From NCBI GenBank assembly GCA_021791615.1, contig JAJYWG010000314.1, forward strand, positions 28,831 through 92,830: a stretch of 64,000 bases of DNA, in the 5' to 3' direction. Below are positions 19,259-26,791 of the stretch, in pieces. The stretch's first letter is position 1. Each line of letters begins with the position of its first letter. Position numbers and translations under genes: made by a program. The notes under the pieces were generated by a model. The model saw nothing but the letters and a program-made list of their open reading frames with translations. It was not told the origin of the DNA and made no database searches. The stretch is from Actinomycetes bacterium. Its GTDB lineage: Bacteria; Actinomycetota; Acidimicrobiia; Acidimicrobiales; RAAP-2.

Positions 19259-19982
19259 ACTACGTGCCATCACGGTCGTCCCGATCGCCGGTCTCAAAGA
19301 AGTCTGTCCCGGAGACAATCTTCCTACGCTGCTCGCGGAGGTTCTCCAGGCACCTGGGAGTGGGTCTCCAAGGCTCGAGCCAGGAGACGTGCTGGTGGTC
19401 ACCCAAAAAGTGGTTTCCAAAGCGGAGGGACGCGTCCGAAAGATCGACCCATCAGATCCTCGTGCCAAACAGCGGCTGGTGGAGAGCGAAGCCGTGCGAG
19501 TACTGCGCCGCCGCGGTGATCTCCTCATCACCGAGACGACCCACGGTTTCATTTGTGCGAACGCCGGCGTCGACCTCTCGAACATGGAAGAGGGGGAAGC
19601 CGCGCTCCTGCCCATTGATCCTGACCGCTCTGCACGGCGCATCCGGGCGGGGTTGCAAAGAGAGCTCGGTGTGCAGGTTGGTGTCGTGATCTCAGACACC
19701 TTTGGTCGGGCTTGGAGGAACGGAGTGACCGATGTGGCCATCGGGAGCGCCGGCATCGTGCCGATCCTTGATCTCCGGGGCACCCGAGACGCCATGGAAC
19801 GTCCTCTGACGGCCACGACCATCTGCATCGTTGACGAGATTGCCTCGGCGGCTGAGTTGGTGATGGGAAAGGACCGGAACGTTCCGGCAGCGATCGTTCG
19901 TGGCGTCCCCTCGACATGGCTTGGCGCCGGCTCGGTCGTGACTGACGTCGTCCGTAGTCCCGGAGAGGACCTCTTTCGGTGA
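19245..19982 (+). CDS. cofE: Coenzyme F420-0:L-glutamate ligase (short form)
   Basis: A 245-residue CofE that adds gamma-linked glutamates to F420-0 with GTP. Visible signatures are GDVLVVTQKVVSKAEGR, TTHGFICANAGVD, the metal- and GTP-binding VVISDTFGRAWRNG and the AIGSAGI segment. The length matches archaeal CofE, not mycobacterial FbiB, which carries an extra C-terminal FMN/nitroreductase domain. That domain is absent here, so reduction of dehydro-F420 would need a separate protein if the phosphoenolpyruvate route is used. The gene overlaps cofD by 14 nt. Confidence 0.95.
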   Translation: MPFDELRAITVVPIAGLKEVCPGDNLPTLLAEVLQAPGSGSPRLEPGDVLVVTQKVVSKAEGRVRKIDPSDPRAKQRLVESEAVRVLRRRGDLLITETTHGFICANAGVDLSNMEEGEAALLPIDPDRSARRIRAGLQRELGVQVGVVISDTFGRAWRNGVTDVAIGSAGIVPILDLRGTRDAMERPLTATTICIVDEIASAAELVMGKDRNVPAAIVRGVPSTWLGAGSVVTDVVRSPGEDLFR

Positions 19983-20075
19983 CGCGTCAGTACCTGCCAG
20001 CCGATGCGCTCGATCCGATGGCCACGCCCTGATGACTCGGTACGTTTCTCTCATTTCCATGCTGAGGCAATGCGC

Positions 20076-21236
20076 ATGCGCGTCGTTATCAACATAGAAC
20101 AGCTTCTCCACGAAGCTCCAGGAGGGATCGGGCGGTACACGGCCGAGCTCGTACGGGGCCTCAACCGGCAGTTCCCCGGCGATACCGTAATTCCATTCAC
20201 GGCCAGGCATTCCAGGACTTCGGTGGAACGTGCCCGACGGAATTTCCGCCTCGATGGCCCCGGAGCACAAGAGCCCGTCATCCTTGCCCTACCCCGGCCA
20301 ATCCTCTACGACGCGTGGCACGCTCTCGGTTGGCCCCTCCTTTCGAGCTCGGCTCCGATCCTCGGCACATGCGACCTTGTCCATGCCCCGTCGACTGCGG
20401 TCCCCCCTCGCGGCCCCCAGCCGCTTGTGGTCACCATGCACGACGCGGCGTACGCGCTGTTTCCACACGTGTACCCGCGGAGGGGGAGGCATTTCCACCG
20501 TCGAGGTGCCAGCGCCGCTGCTCGTCGAGCCGACCTGGTCATCACCGGAAGTCACAGTGCGGCAGCCGAGATCGTGGAGCACACCCAGATCCTGGCCGAA
20601 CGAGTACGAGTGGTGCCCTATGGCGTAGATCACCTCAAAGCTTCTCCAGAAGGAGTCGACTCGGCACTGCAACGCTACGGTCTTTCGCACATCCCCTATC
20701 TCCTCTGGGTGGGCAGCTTCGAACCTCGCAAGAACGTCGGAACGTTGGTGCAGGCATTCTCCACGCTCGTGTCCGAGAGTGACCTTCCGCATCACCTCGT
20801 GCTGGTCGGTCCTCACGGATGGCTGGAGAAGGACCTGGTCGATTCGCATTTGCAGCAGCAGATCTCCGACAGGCTGCACGTCCTCGGTGTCGTGCCCGAA
20901 GATGATCTGCGTGCCCTCTACGCGGCGGCAGACGTCTTCGCATTTCCGAGCATCCATGAGGGCTTCGGTCTTCCAGTTCTGGAAGCGATGGTCCAAGACA
21001 CGGTGGTCGTTTGCTCGGATATTCCTGCGCTGCGAGAAGTCGCCGCAGACGGCGCGTCCTTCGTGACATCCACCGACGCCGAGAGCTGGGCGAGCGCACT
21101 CGAAGCAGTGATACGCGATTCCAGTCTTCGTGAGCGCAGAGTACTCGCCGGCCGTCGTCAGGCTGCGAACTTCAGCTGGGAACGGACGGTGCGAGAAACC
21201 CACGAGGTCTACGAAGAAGCGCTCGCCGACCGCTGA
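20076..21236 (+). CDS. GT4 family glycosyltransferase
   Basis: A 386-residue GT-B enzyme. I chose the ATG at 20076 because GAGG (20064-20067) is 8 nt upstream; another ATG two codons earlier is too close to it. Elements: VVINIEQLLHEAPGGIGRYT at the N-terminus, DLVHAPST, VTMHDAAYALFP, YLLWVGSFEPRKNVGTLVQA opening the donor domain, and PSIHEGFGLPVLEAM with the EGFG donor loop. It is close to mannosyl/rhamnosyl GT4 enzymes; the sugar is unknown. It follows cofE by about 90 nt and precedes another GT4, so transcription may continue from the F420 genes. Confidence 0.9.
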   Translation: MRVVINIEQLLHEAPGGIGRYTAELVRGLNRQFPGDTVIPFTARHSRTSVERARRNFRLDGPGAQEPVILALPRPILYDAWHALGWPLLSSSAPILGTCDLVHAPSTAVPPRGPQPLVVTMHDAAYALFPHVYPRRGRHFHRRGASAAARRADLVITGSHSAAAEIVEHTQILAERVRVVPYGVDHLKASPEGVDSALQRYGLSHIPYLLWVGSFEPRKNVGTLVQAFSTLVSESDLPHHLVLVGPHGWLEKDLVDSHLQQQISDRLHVLGVVPEDDLRALYAAADVFAFPSIHEGFGLPVLEAMVQDTVVVCSDIPALREVAADGASFVTSTDAESWASALEAVIRDSSLRERRVLAGRRQAANFSWERTVRETHEVYEEALADR

Positions 21237-21327
21237 GATCTCTCTCACATCTCTCTCGTCTACGATCCTGTTCTCTCTCGCTGTCGATCAACTGCATTGA
21301 GTTGCGCATCACCAGGAGGTCCGAGCT

Positions 21328-22485
21328 GTGGCGGGTCCGCGAGGACGAATCATGATCGTGCACCCCAACGCCGAGCGGGGTGGCTCTGACTACTGCCTGC
21401 TCCGCATGGTTCGGGAGCTCTCCTCCATGGGATGGACCTGCCATGTGGTGACTCCCTCCCGCTCACCGCTATCGACAGAGCTCCTACAGGCAGGGGCAGT
21501 CCTCCATGTTGTACCGATGCGACGCATCACGAAAAGCGGATCTGCGCTGTATTGGCTTGGATACGTTGCTGCATGGCCTATCGCGGTGCTTCGCTTGATG
21601 AGCATTGCTCGTCGTTCTCGTCCCACAGTTGTCGCCAGCAATTCCCTCCACTCATGGTACGCATGGGCTGTCGCATTGCTCACGAGAAAGCCACTCGTCT
21701 GGCATGCCCGTGAAATCGTGGTGCAATCCTCCGCTGCGCTTCAGCTCGAGCGGTGGCTGTGTCGCCATTTCGCTGATGTCGTGATCGCCGCGTCACGCCC
21801 GGTGGCGGACCAGCTCGCTGGCTCTCGCGTCGTCGTCGTGCACGACGTACCCGATCCGACTGAGTTCACCCCGGCTCGAGCAGGGAAGTTCCGGGCGGTC
21901 AGCGGGATTCCCGACGACGTACCGCTTATCGGATCGGCCGGCCGTATCGACACGTGGAAGGGGTTCGAGATCCTCCTCGATGCCGTTCCAAGCATCCAGA
22001 GTGTCCGCAAAGACGCGTATTTCGTGATCGCCGGGGGTGCCGTGGCGGGCAAGGAGGCGTTCGCGAGCACGCTCGCTCGGCGCGCTGACCAGCTGGAGAA
22101 CGTCTACTGGATGGGCGAGCGTCAGGACATGCCCGAACTGTTGGCCGACTTGGACGTGTTCGTCCTCGCGTCGACTGAACCCGAGCCATTCGGATCCGTC
22201 CTGGCTGAAGCCCTCGCTGCCGGGGTTCCCTGCGTCGCGACCGACCACGGGGGATCACCCGAGATGCTGGCCCAGTTCTCTCCGGAAATCAGTCGTCTCG
22301 TTCCTCCGCGAGATCAAAAAGCACTCGCGGAAGCCGTGCTCGCTCTCTTGCCTGCGGGTGCCTCGTCGCCTGGGTCACGTCGCCTCCGGCCCGCCCAGAT
22401 CATGTCCCGAAAGACGACGTTCGATACCGTGTACGCGGCAGTTGTTCGAGGGCCACAGGACATCGAGAAGCTCGCAGATATCTGA
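21328..22485 (+). CDS. GT4 family glycosyltransferase
   Basis: A 385-residue GT-B enzyme starting at a GTG with a near-perfect AGGAGGT upstream (about 21315). The N-terminal domain begins IMIVHPNAERGGSDYCLL, and PLVWHAREIV precedes the interdomain hinge. The donor domain has GSAGRIDTWKGFEILLDAV and STEPEPFGSVLAEALAAGVP with the EPFG donor loop, including the conserved acidic residue. This resembles exopolysaccharide and mycothiol-type GT4 enzymes; the acceptor is unknown. It is convergent with the epimerase at 22542, separated by 56 nt that include part of a small hairpin. Confidence 0.9.
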   Translation: MAGPRGRIMIVHPNAERGGSDYCLLRMVRELSSMGWTCHVVTPSRSPLSTELLQAGAVLHVVPMRRITKSGSALYWLGYVAAWPIAVLRLMSIARRSRPTVVASNSLHSWYAWAVALLTRKPLVWHAREIVVQSSAALQLERWLCRHFADVVIAASRPVADQLAGSRVVVVHDVPDPTEFTPARAGKFRAVSGIPDDVPLIGSAGRIDTWKGFEILLDAVPSIQSVRKDAYFVIAGGAVAGKEAFASTLARRADQLENVYWMGERQDMPELLADLDVFVLASTEPEPFGSVLAEALAAGVPCVATDHGGSPEMLAQFSPEISRLVPPRDQKALAEAVLALLPAGASSPGSRRLRPAQIMSRKTTFDTVYAAVVRGPQDIEKLADI

Positions 22486-22537
22486 TCGTCGTCCATTCGG
22501 GAATAGGCGACCGCTGAACTTCCCGACGCCTCGCCAA

Positions 22538-22559
22538 TCCTTCACGACGTGGTGAAGGA
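22538..22559. terminator. Candidate bidirectional hairpin terminator
   Basis: An 8-bp inverted repeat (TCCTTCAC and GTGAAGGA) with a 6-nt loop. It overlaps the last codons of the minus-strand epimerase and lies 53 nt past the plus-strand GT4 stop. The stem is only moderately GC-rich and no T tract follows. Confidence 0.4.
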
Positions 22560-23486
22560 CTCGACGACCGCGAGGATCCCCTCTTGCAGTCCCGTCCAGG
22601 GCTGCCATCCCAGTTGGATGGCCGCTCGACTGGCACTGAGGCAGTTTCGCAGGATCTCCCCAGGACGAGGAGGCGAGTGCACGGGTGCAATATGTTGACC
22701 GGTCACCGTGCTTATCACCTCGAGCAGGTTGTTGACGGACGTTTCGCGCCCAGTCCCGATGTTGCAGAGGAGCCCGCCGCCACGGTGCGCGGCTCGGACG
22801 AACGCGTCGACCACGTCGTCCACATAGACGAAATCTCTGGTCTGCTCGCCATCACCAAAGACCACTGGCGGTTCATTGCGCAGGACTCGGTCGACGAAGA
22901 TCGCAATGACTCCAGCTTCGCCGTGCGGGTTCTGACGAGGTCCATAGACGTTTGCGAGTGCGAGTGCTGAGAACTCCAGCGAGTGAAGTTTGCGGTAGGC
23001 GTACAGATAGTCCAGGACGGTCTTCTTGGATACGCCGTAGGGCGTCAAGGGTGAATGAGCACACGCTTCGGTCACAGGCAGGTCACTCGGCTCTGGCTCG
23101 CCGTACAGCGTTCCGCCGCTGGCGGCATAGACAACGCGTTCTGCTCCCGCTATCCGAGCACCTTCGAGCACGTTCACGCTCCCCACGATGTTTACCGCCG
23201 CGTCAAACGAAGGTCTTTCGACGGAAACTCTCACGTCGGCTTGTGCTGCCAAGTGGTACACGACATCAGGACGCCGGAACGTGATGAGATCGACGGTATC
23301 GGCAGATCGAATATCCATCTGATGAATGCTCAACATCCTCGAGTACGACGTGCGTGCTTCCGCCAGATTGGTGAGGGATCCCGTCGAGAGGTCGTCGATC
23401 ACGTCCACCTCGTGACCTTCCGCGAGCAGTCGATCGACCAAGGTGGAACCGATGAATCCTGCGCCACCCGTCACCATCATCCGCAT
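22542..23486 (-). CDS. NAD-dependent sugar epimerase, UDP-glucose 4-epimerase-like
   Basis: A 314-residue extended SDR. MVTGGAGFIGSTLVDRLL binds NAD, DVIDDLSTG follows the second strand, YHLAAQADVRVSV is the substrate region and YGVSK supplies the catalytic Tyr and Lys. ANVYGPRQNPHGEAGVI and GDGEQTRDFVYVDDV are typical of GalE and nucleotide-sugar epimerases. The ATG at 23486 has AAGGGA upstream at suitable spacing; earlier starts do not. It is the last gene of a minus-strand run with the nucleotidyltransferase 86 nt upstream, so the two probably act in one NDP-sugar pathway. The exact sugar cannot be assigned. Confidence 0.87.
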   Translation of the reverse strand: MRMMVTGGAGFIGSTLVDRLLAEGHEVDVIDDLSTGSLTNLAEARTSYSRMLSIHQMDIRSADTVDLITFRRPDVVYHLAAQADVRVSVERPSFDAAVNIVGSVNVLEGARIAGAERVVYAASGGTLYGEPEPSDLPVTEACAHSPLTPYGVSKKTVLDYLYAYRKLHSLEFSALALANVYGPRQNPHGEAGVIAIFVDRVLRNEPPVVFGDGEQTRDFVYVDDVVDAFVRAAHRGGGLLCNIGTGRETSVNNLLEVISTVTGQHIAPVHSPPRPGEILRNCLSASRAAIQLGWQPWTGLQEGILAVVESFTTS

Positions 23487-23572
23487 CGAGTTGTCCCTTC
23501 TGGCACTGCGCACACGCATGATCGGCGTTGTATGTGCAACTCTTTGCACCAGATCCTCAATTTGACCACCAG

Positions 23573-24649
23573 TCAGGCAGGTACGCGTTCGCCGTCGACG
23601 GTGGAACCTGCGGCGACGACCGCGCCGTGGCCGAGAATCGACACCGGCCTCACGTCACATCGCTCGCCGACGATTGCACCGTTCCCCAGGATGGACCCGG
23701 ACACGGAGGAATTATGAGCGACCCTCGATCCGGCAAGCATCACCGACCCCACAACACGTGCGCCCGATTCCACGACGCAGCCTGGACCCAACACGGAGCG
23801 CTCGACTGCCCCACCTTCGTGGATGACAGCACCTTCGCCTAGATAACAGGGGCTCCTCACCTGCCCCTCGATTCGTGGCATCCCCACGACCCATACCGCT
23901 GCACGTAGCTCAATCGCCCCAGGAGCGGGAATCCCCTCTCTTCTCCCTTCGATGATGTCCCGATGTGCCTGGATGAAGTTGGCAGGAGTTCCGGTGTCAA
24001 GCCAGTACGAGTCGTCGCTGCACGCGTAGAGCTGCCTGTCCCCTGCCATGAGAGGAAAGGTCTCTCTTTCGATAGACACTCGTCGCCCCGAGGGAACTCG
24101 ATCTAGAAACGAAGGTTCGAGGACGTACGTGCCAGCATTGATCTGGTTCGTCGGTGCAGCGTCGCGGGATGGCTTTTCGACGAACTCGATCACACGACCC
24201 CGATCGTCCGTCGGAACGACGCCAAACGAGGAGGGATCCTCCACCGGGTGCAGAGCAATCGTGCCCTCCGCCTCATGTTCGCGATGGAACCCGACGAGCG
24301 CACTGATGTCCAGATCGGTCAGCACGTCTCCGTTCACGACGAGGAAAGTGTCATCGATGCCCGCGAATTCGGCGGCGAAACGAATTGCTCCTGCGGTATC
24401 GAGCGCCTCCGGCTCGACGGCGTACGAGACTTTGATGCCCGCGATTGTGCTCTGCGGATAGGCATCGACGAAAGCCTCGGGCAAATAGCCCAGGGAGAGC
24501 ACCGCCTCATCGATGCCATGAGGGATCAAGTTGCCGAGCACCCGTTCGATCATCGGGACGTCAACGATCGGGAGCATCTGCTTGGGAGTGGAAAGCGTCA
24601 GCGGCCGCAGCCGGGTTCCTTCACCACCAACGAGAACGATGGCCCTCAC
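23573..24649 (-). CDS. Sugar-1-phosphate nucleotidyltransferase, mannose-1-phosphate guanylyltransferase-like
   Basis: A 358-residue enzyme that makes an NDP-sugar from NTP and sugar-1-phosphate. GGEGTRLRPLTLSTPKQMLP is the nucleotide-binding signature, VVNGDVLTDLDI the metal-binding Asp motif, FVEKP and NAGTYVLEP further family motifs. From about residue 265, hexapeptide-type repeats (GEGAVIHEG, GPGCVVESG, GNGAIVGERC) form a left-handed beta helix. GDP-mannose is favoured by resemblance to actinobacterial ManC near the F420 genes; dTDP-glucose is the main alternative. The frame remains open upstream through the tandem repeat of the preceding gene, but the N-terminal motif and the upstream stop place the start at the GTG at 24649, 5 nt after that stop. 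Confidence 0.85.
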   Translation of the reverse strand: MRAIVLVGGEGTRLRPLTLSTPKQMLPIVDVPMIERVLGNLIPHGIDEAVLSLGYLPEAFVDAYPQSTIAGIKVSYAVEPEALDTAGAIRFAAEFAGIDDTFLVVNGDVLTDLDISALVGFHREHEAEGTIALHPVEDPSSFGVVPTDDRGRVIEFVEKPSRDAAPTNQINAGTYVLEPSFLDRVPSGRRVSIERETFPLMAGDRQLYACSDDSYWLDTGTPANFIQAHRDIIEGRREGIPAPGAIELRAAVWVVGMPRIEGQVRSPCYLGEGAVIHEGGAVERSVLGPGCVVESGARVVGSVMLAGSRVAHNSSVSGSILGNGAIVGERCDVRPVSILGHGAVVAAGSTVDGERVPA

Positions 24650-24654
24650 GAGAG

Positions 24655-25485
24655 CTAGCTCTTCGACGATGGAAGCGTCGTGCCAGTGGTTGGTGCCGTC
24701 GTGCCAGCGGTTGGTGCCGTCGTGCCAGCGGTTGGTGCCGTCGTGCCAGCGGTTGGTGCCGTCGTGCCAGCGGTTGGTGCCGTCGTAGCTTGGGAAGCCT
24801 GGAGGAGCGCCGTCACGATCGTGCCGTTGGGCTTGGGCAGCTTCGTGTTCGTCGGCACGAACCCGATCGTGATCAGTTCGTTCGCTGAGAACTTTATTGT
24901 GGCCGGATTCCCCTGGACCACCGTGGATTTTCCCTTGGATGTGAACGCGCTCGGCCAGTATGCAGCTTGCACGTTGGCCGTCTTTCCCGCATCGGGGGTG
25001 CCCTTCTTGCATCGTTGGCCGTTCTTGTAGGTCACCGACCCACTGGTGGACGGAAGCTTCAGCTCTGTCGCGGTCACCTCCAGGCCGTGATATCCCGAAA
25101 CAAACTTCCCGAACACGGCATTGGCACCGGTCTCACTCGACGTCTTCGGCGCGATCGTGACGACGCCGTTCCCGGTCGTGAAAAATGCCTTGGTTGTCGA
25201 AGAAGACCCGCTGTCATTGGCTGGCAACGACGGCGCCTGGGTCCCGCAGACGTCGAATGCCAAACCCGCGTACCACGTCGTTTTCGTCGTCGGCGGCGTG
25301 AGTGTTGTCGAAGCTGCTCCGGAGTGGCGGTATTCGACGTTGGAGAACACGACGGAGAAGACGCCCAGGATCGCGATGACGACCAAAGCTGCGTACCAGT
25401 TGACCGGAACGTTGCCGCGATAGGTACGGCCCCCACCGGTTGCCGCTGCACGTGACACCCACTTCCCCGCATTGCTCCGAGCCAT
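24655..25485 (-). CDS. Membrane-anchored extracytoplasmic protein of unknown function with TAPTAGT tail
   Basis: A 276-residue protein not recognised as a named family. Residues 1-27 are basic and cytosolic, a single helix (about 29-48, NWYAALVVIAILGVFSVVFS) anchors it, and the rest is outside. It has two Cys (FDVCGTQ and GQRCKKGTP) that could form a disulfide, and a core segment GNGVVTIAPKTSSETGANAV. It ends in five Thr/Pro-rich heptapeptides (TTAPTAG) typical of a wall-spanning or stalk region. The ATG is 14 nt after the stop of the BTAD regulator, and the stop is 5 nt before the nucleotidyltransferase, so all are likely in one transcript. A wall-associated role is inference. Confidence 0.75.
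   Translation of the reverse strand: MARSNAGKWVSRAAATGGGRTYRGNVPVNWYAALVVIAILGVFSVVFSNVEYRHSGAASTTLTPPTTKTTWYAGLAFDVCGTQAPSLPANDSGSSSTTKAFFTTGNGVVTIAPKTSSETGANAVFGKFVSGYHGLEVTATELKLPSTSGSVTYKNGQRCKKGTPDAGKTANVQAAYWPSAFTSKGKSTVVQGNPATIKFSANELITIGFVPTNTKLPKPNGTIVTALLQASQATTAPTAGTTAPTAGTTAPTAGTTAPTAGTTAPTTGTTLPSSKS
24677..24781. repeat. 21-bp in-frame tandem repeat (5 copies), TAPTAGT tail
   Basis: The unit gtcgtgccagcggttggtgc plus c occurs five times; the first copy has one substitution. On the minus strand it encodes Thr/Pro/Ala heptapeptides at the C-terminus of the anchored protein. Confidence 0.95.
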
Positions 25486-25499
25486 GGCGAAGGGAAACC

Positions 25500-26402
25500 T
25501 TAGTGCGTCGACTGGCCCCCACCGGACGCGCCCGCCATCCGCCTCGATAAGGCCCGGTACAGCTGCGTGGTACTGGGGTGGACGTAGGACTCTGGGTGTA
25601 AATCCTCCTGAGCATTGCGGGCGGCCGACACCCTTCCACCGAGGAGACTCACGAGCTCAGCCATGGCCGATTCGACGCCGGCCGGGTTGCCTTGCGCATC
25701 GGCGGAGCGGAGGAGCACCCTGTAGAGGCGCTCGTCGTATGGGCTGGCGAGCAAGCCTCGGCGCGCGGCCGTCATCGCTCGCAGGGGATCGCCGAGATCG
25801 AGCTCGTGCTCAGCCACCTGGAGCGCAAGTGCCGAAACGGCATTTTCCAAGGACGCGGCAATCCCTTCGAGCACCGTCCAGTCAGGACTGTGCAGACCCT
25901 CGAACGGCCGGCCCGCCACCAGCGAGAGCGCACGCCGCCAGGACTGCGGGTCGGGCGCTTCGGCCAGCTCACAGAAGTCCATCCAGTCGGTAGTGACCGC
26001 CGAAGAGAGCTTGAGGACACCGTGGTCTCGCTGCAGGAGATCTTCTCCTTCGATCCCAGGGCCAAGTGCACGACGCGCCGCCGACACGGTGGAATGAAGC
26101 GTGGTGCTGGCAACCGACCGTTCCGGCCAGAGCGCGCTGGCCCAGACGTCGTTCGTGGCGCCACGTCGGTGCATGGCGAGATAGACAACGAGCTCGAACG
26201 ACCACGCCCTCGTGAACGGCCGCCGAGCACCGACGATCTCCACCGGCCCGAGCACTTTGACCAGTGCAGTGCCAGTGATCCTCGGCGCCTCTGACGCTGA
26301 AGCGGACGTGTAGGGCACGGCAGCGATTGCCGCTGCAACGCTGTTCGCGCCCCTGCCGGCACGGTCTCCGTCGGGGGACCTGAGGGGTCGGACGTTGGTC
26401 AT
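25500..26402 (-). CDS. SARP/AfsR-like transcriptional regulator with BTAD domain
   Basis: A 300-residue protein. After a low-complexity N-terminus, residues about 45-130 resemble the winged-helix part of AfsR/SARP regulators (VKVLGPVEIVGARRPFTR, ELVVYLAMHR, ALWPER, LHSTVSAARRALG). Residues about 140-280 are the bacterial transcriptional activation domain, including DPQSWRRALSLVAGRPFEG and SPYDERLYRVLLRSADAQGN. No membrane or LysM domain is attached. Codon 285 (25548-25550) is TTA, the codon read by a UAA anticodon, and a tRNA gene with that anticodon lies 104 bp upstream on the same strand. It heads a minus-strand run with the anchored protein, the nucleotidyltransferase and the epimerase, which are candidate targets. 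Confidence 0.85.
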   Translation of the reverse strand: MTNVRPLRSPDGDRAGRGANSVAAAIAAVPYTSASASEAPRITGTALVKVLGPVEIVGARRPFTRAWSFELVVYLAMHRRGATNDVWASALWPERSVASTTLHSTVSAARRALGPGIEGEDLLQRDHGVLKLSSAVTTDWMDFCELAEAPDPQSWRRALSLVAGRPFEGLHSPDWTVLEGIAASLENAVSALALQVAEHELDLGDPLRAMTAARRGLLASPYDERLYRVLLRSADAQGNPAGVESAMAELVSLLGGRVSAARNAQEDLHPESYVHPSTTQLYRALSRRMAGASGGGQSTH

Positions 26403-26506
26403 CTCTCGGAACGGTCGCTCCGATCCCCCAAACGTCTCGAGTTGGCGGAACAGTTCGCTGGATCTTCAGCACCAAGCGCCGTTGTGGCCAGCCGTGGCGT
26501 TGGCAG

Positions 26507-26580
26507 TGGGGACGGAGGGGATCGAACCCTCACTGCGGGCGGTTTAAGCGCCCTGCCTCTACCGATTGGGCTACGTCCCC
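26507..26580 (-). tRNA. tRNA with anticodon UAA (Leu codon UUA), class I-sized
   Basis: A full cloverleaf can be drawn on the minus strand: 7-bp acceptor GGGGACG/CGTCCCC with A73, U8-A9, a 3-bp D stem GCC/GGC with an 11-nt loop holding GG, a 5-bp anticodon stem GGGCG/CGCCC with loop CTTAAAC, a 5-nt variable loop GCAGT, and a 5-bp T stem GAGGG/CCCTC with loop TTCGATC. The anticodon is UAA, read as leucine, and A73 suits LeuRS. However, bacterial tRNA-Leu normally has a long variable arm and about 85 nt; this one has 74 nt and no such arm. CCA is not encoded. The Leu identity is therefore uncertain. Confidence 0.85.
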
Positions 26581-26791
26581 AGGGGTGACGAAGAGCTCAC
26601 CGAACCGAAATGCGCGATCACTTCCGCCCGCTTACCCACGGACGTTGTCGAGTCTTGCGCCGAGCACTGCTTACGAAGGGTGTCACCACTTAGCCTTCCC
26701 GTCCACACATCCGTCCGGCGCTTCGATCCAATGGGGCCATCTCTCCCGAGCAGTCCGGCTCGCTGCACGCTCCAGGGTCTGGTCTCATCCG

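Noticed and set aside
23573..25012. Longer version of the nucleotidyltransferase with HDGTNRW heptapeptides
   Set aside because: The extra N-terminus is the tandem repeat of the upstream gene read out of frame; the enzyme fold begins at the GTG at 24649.
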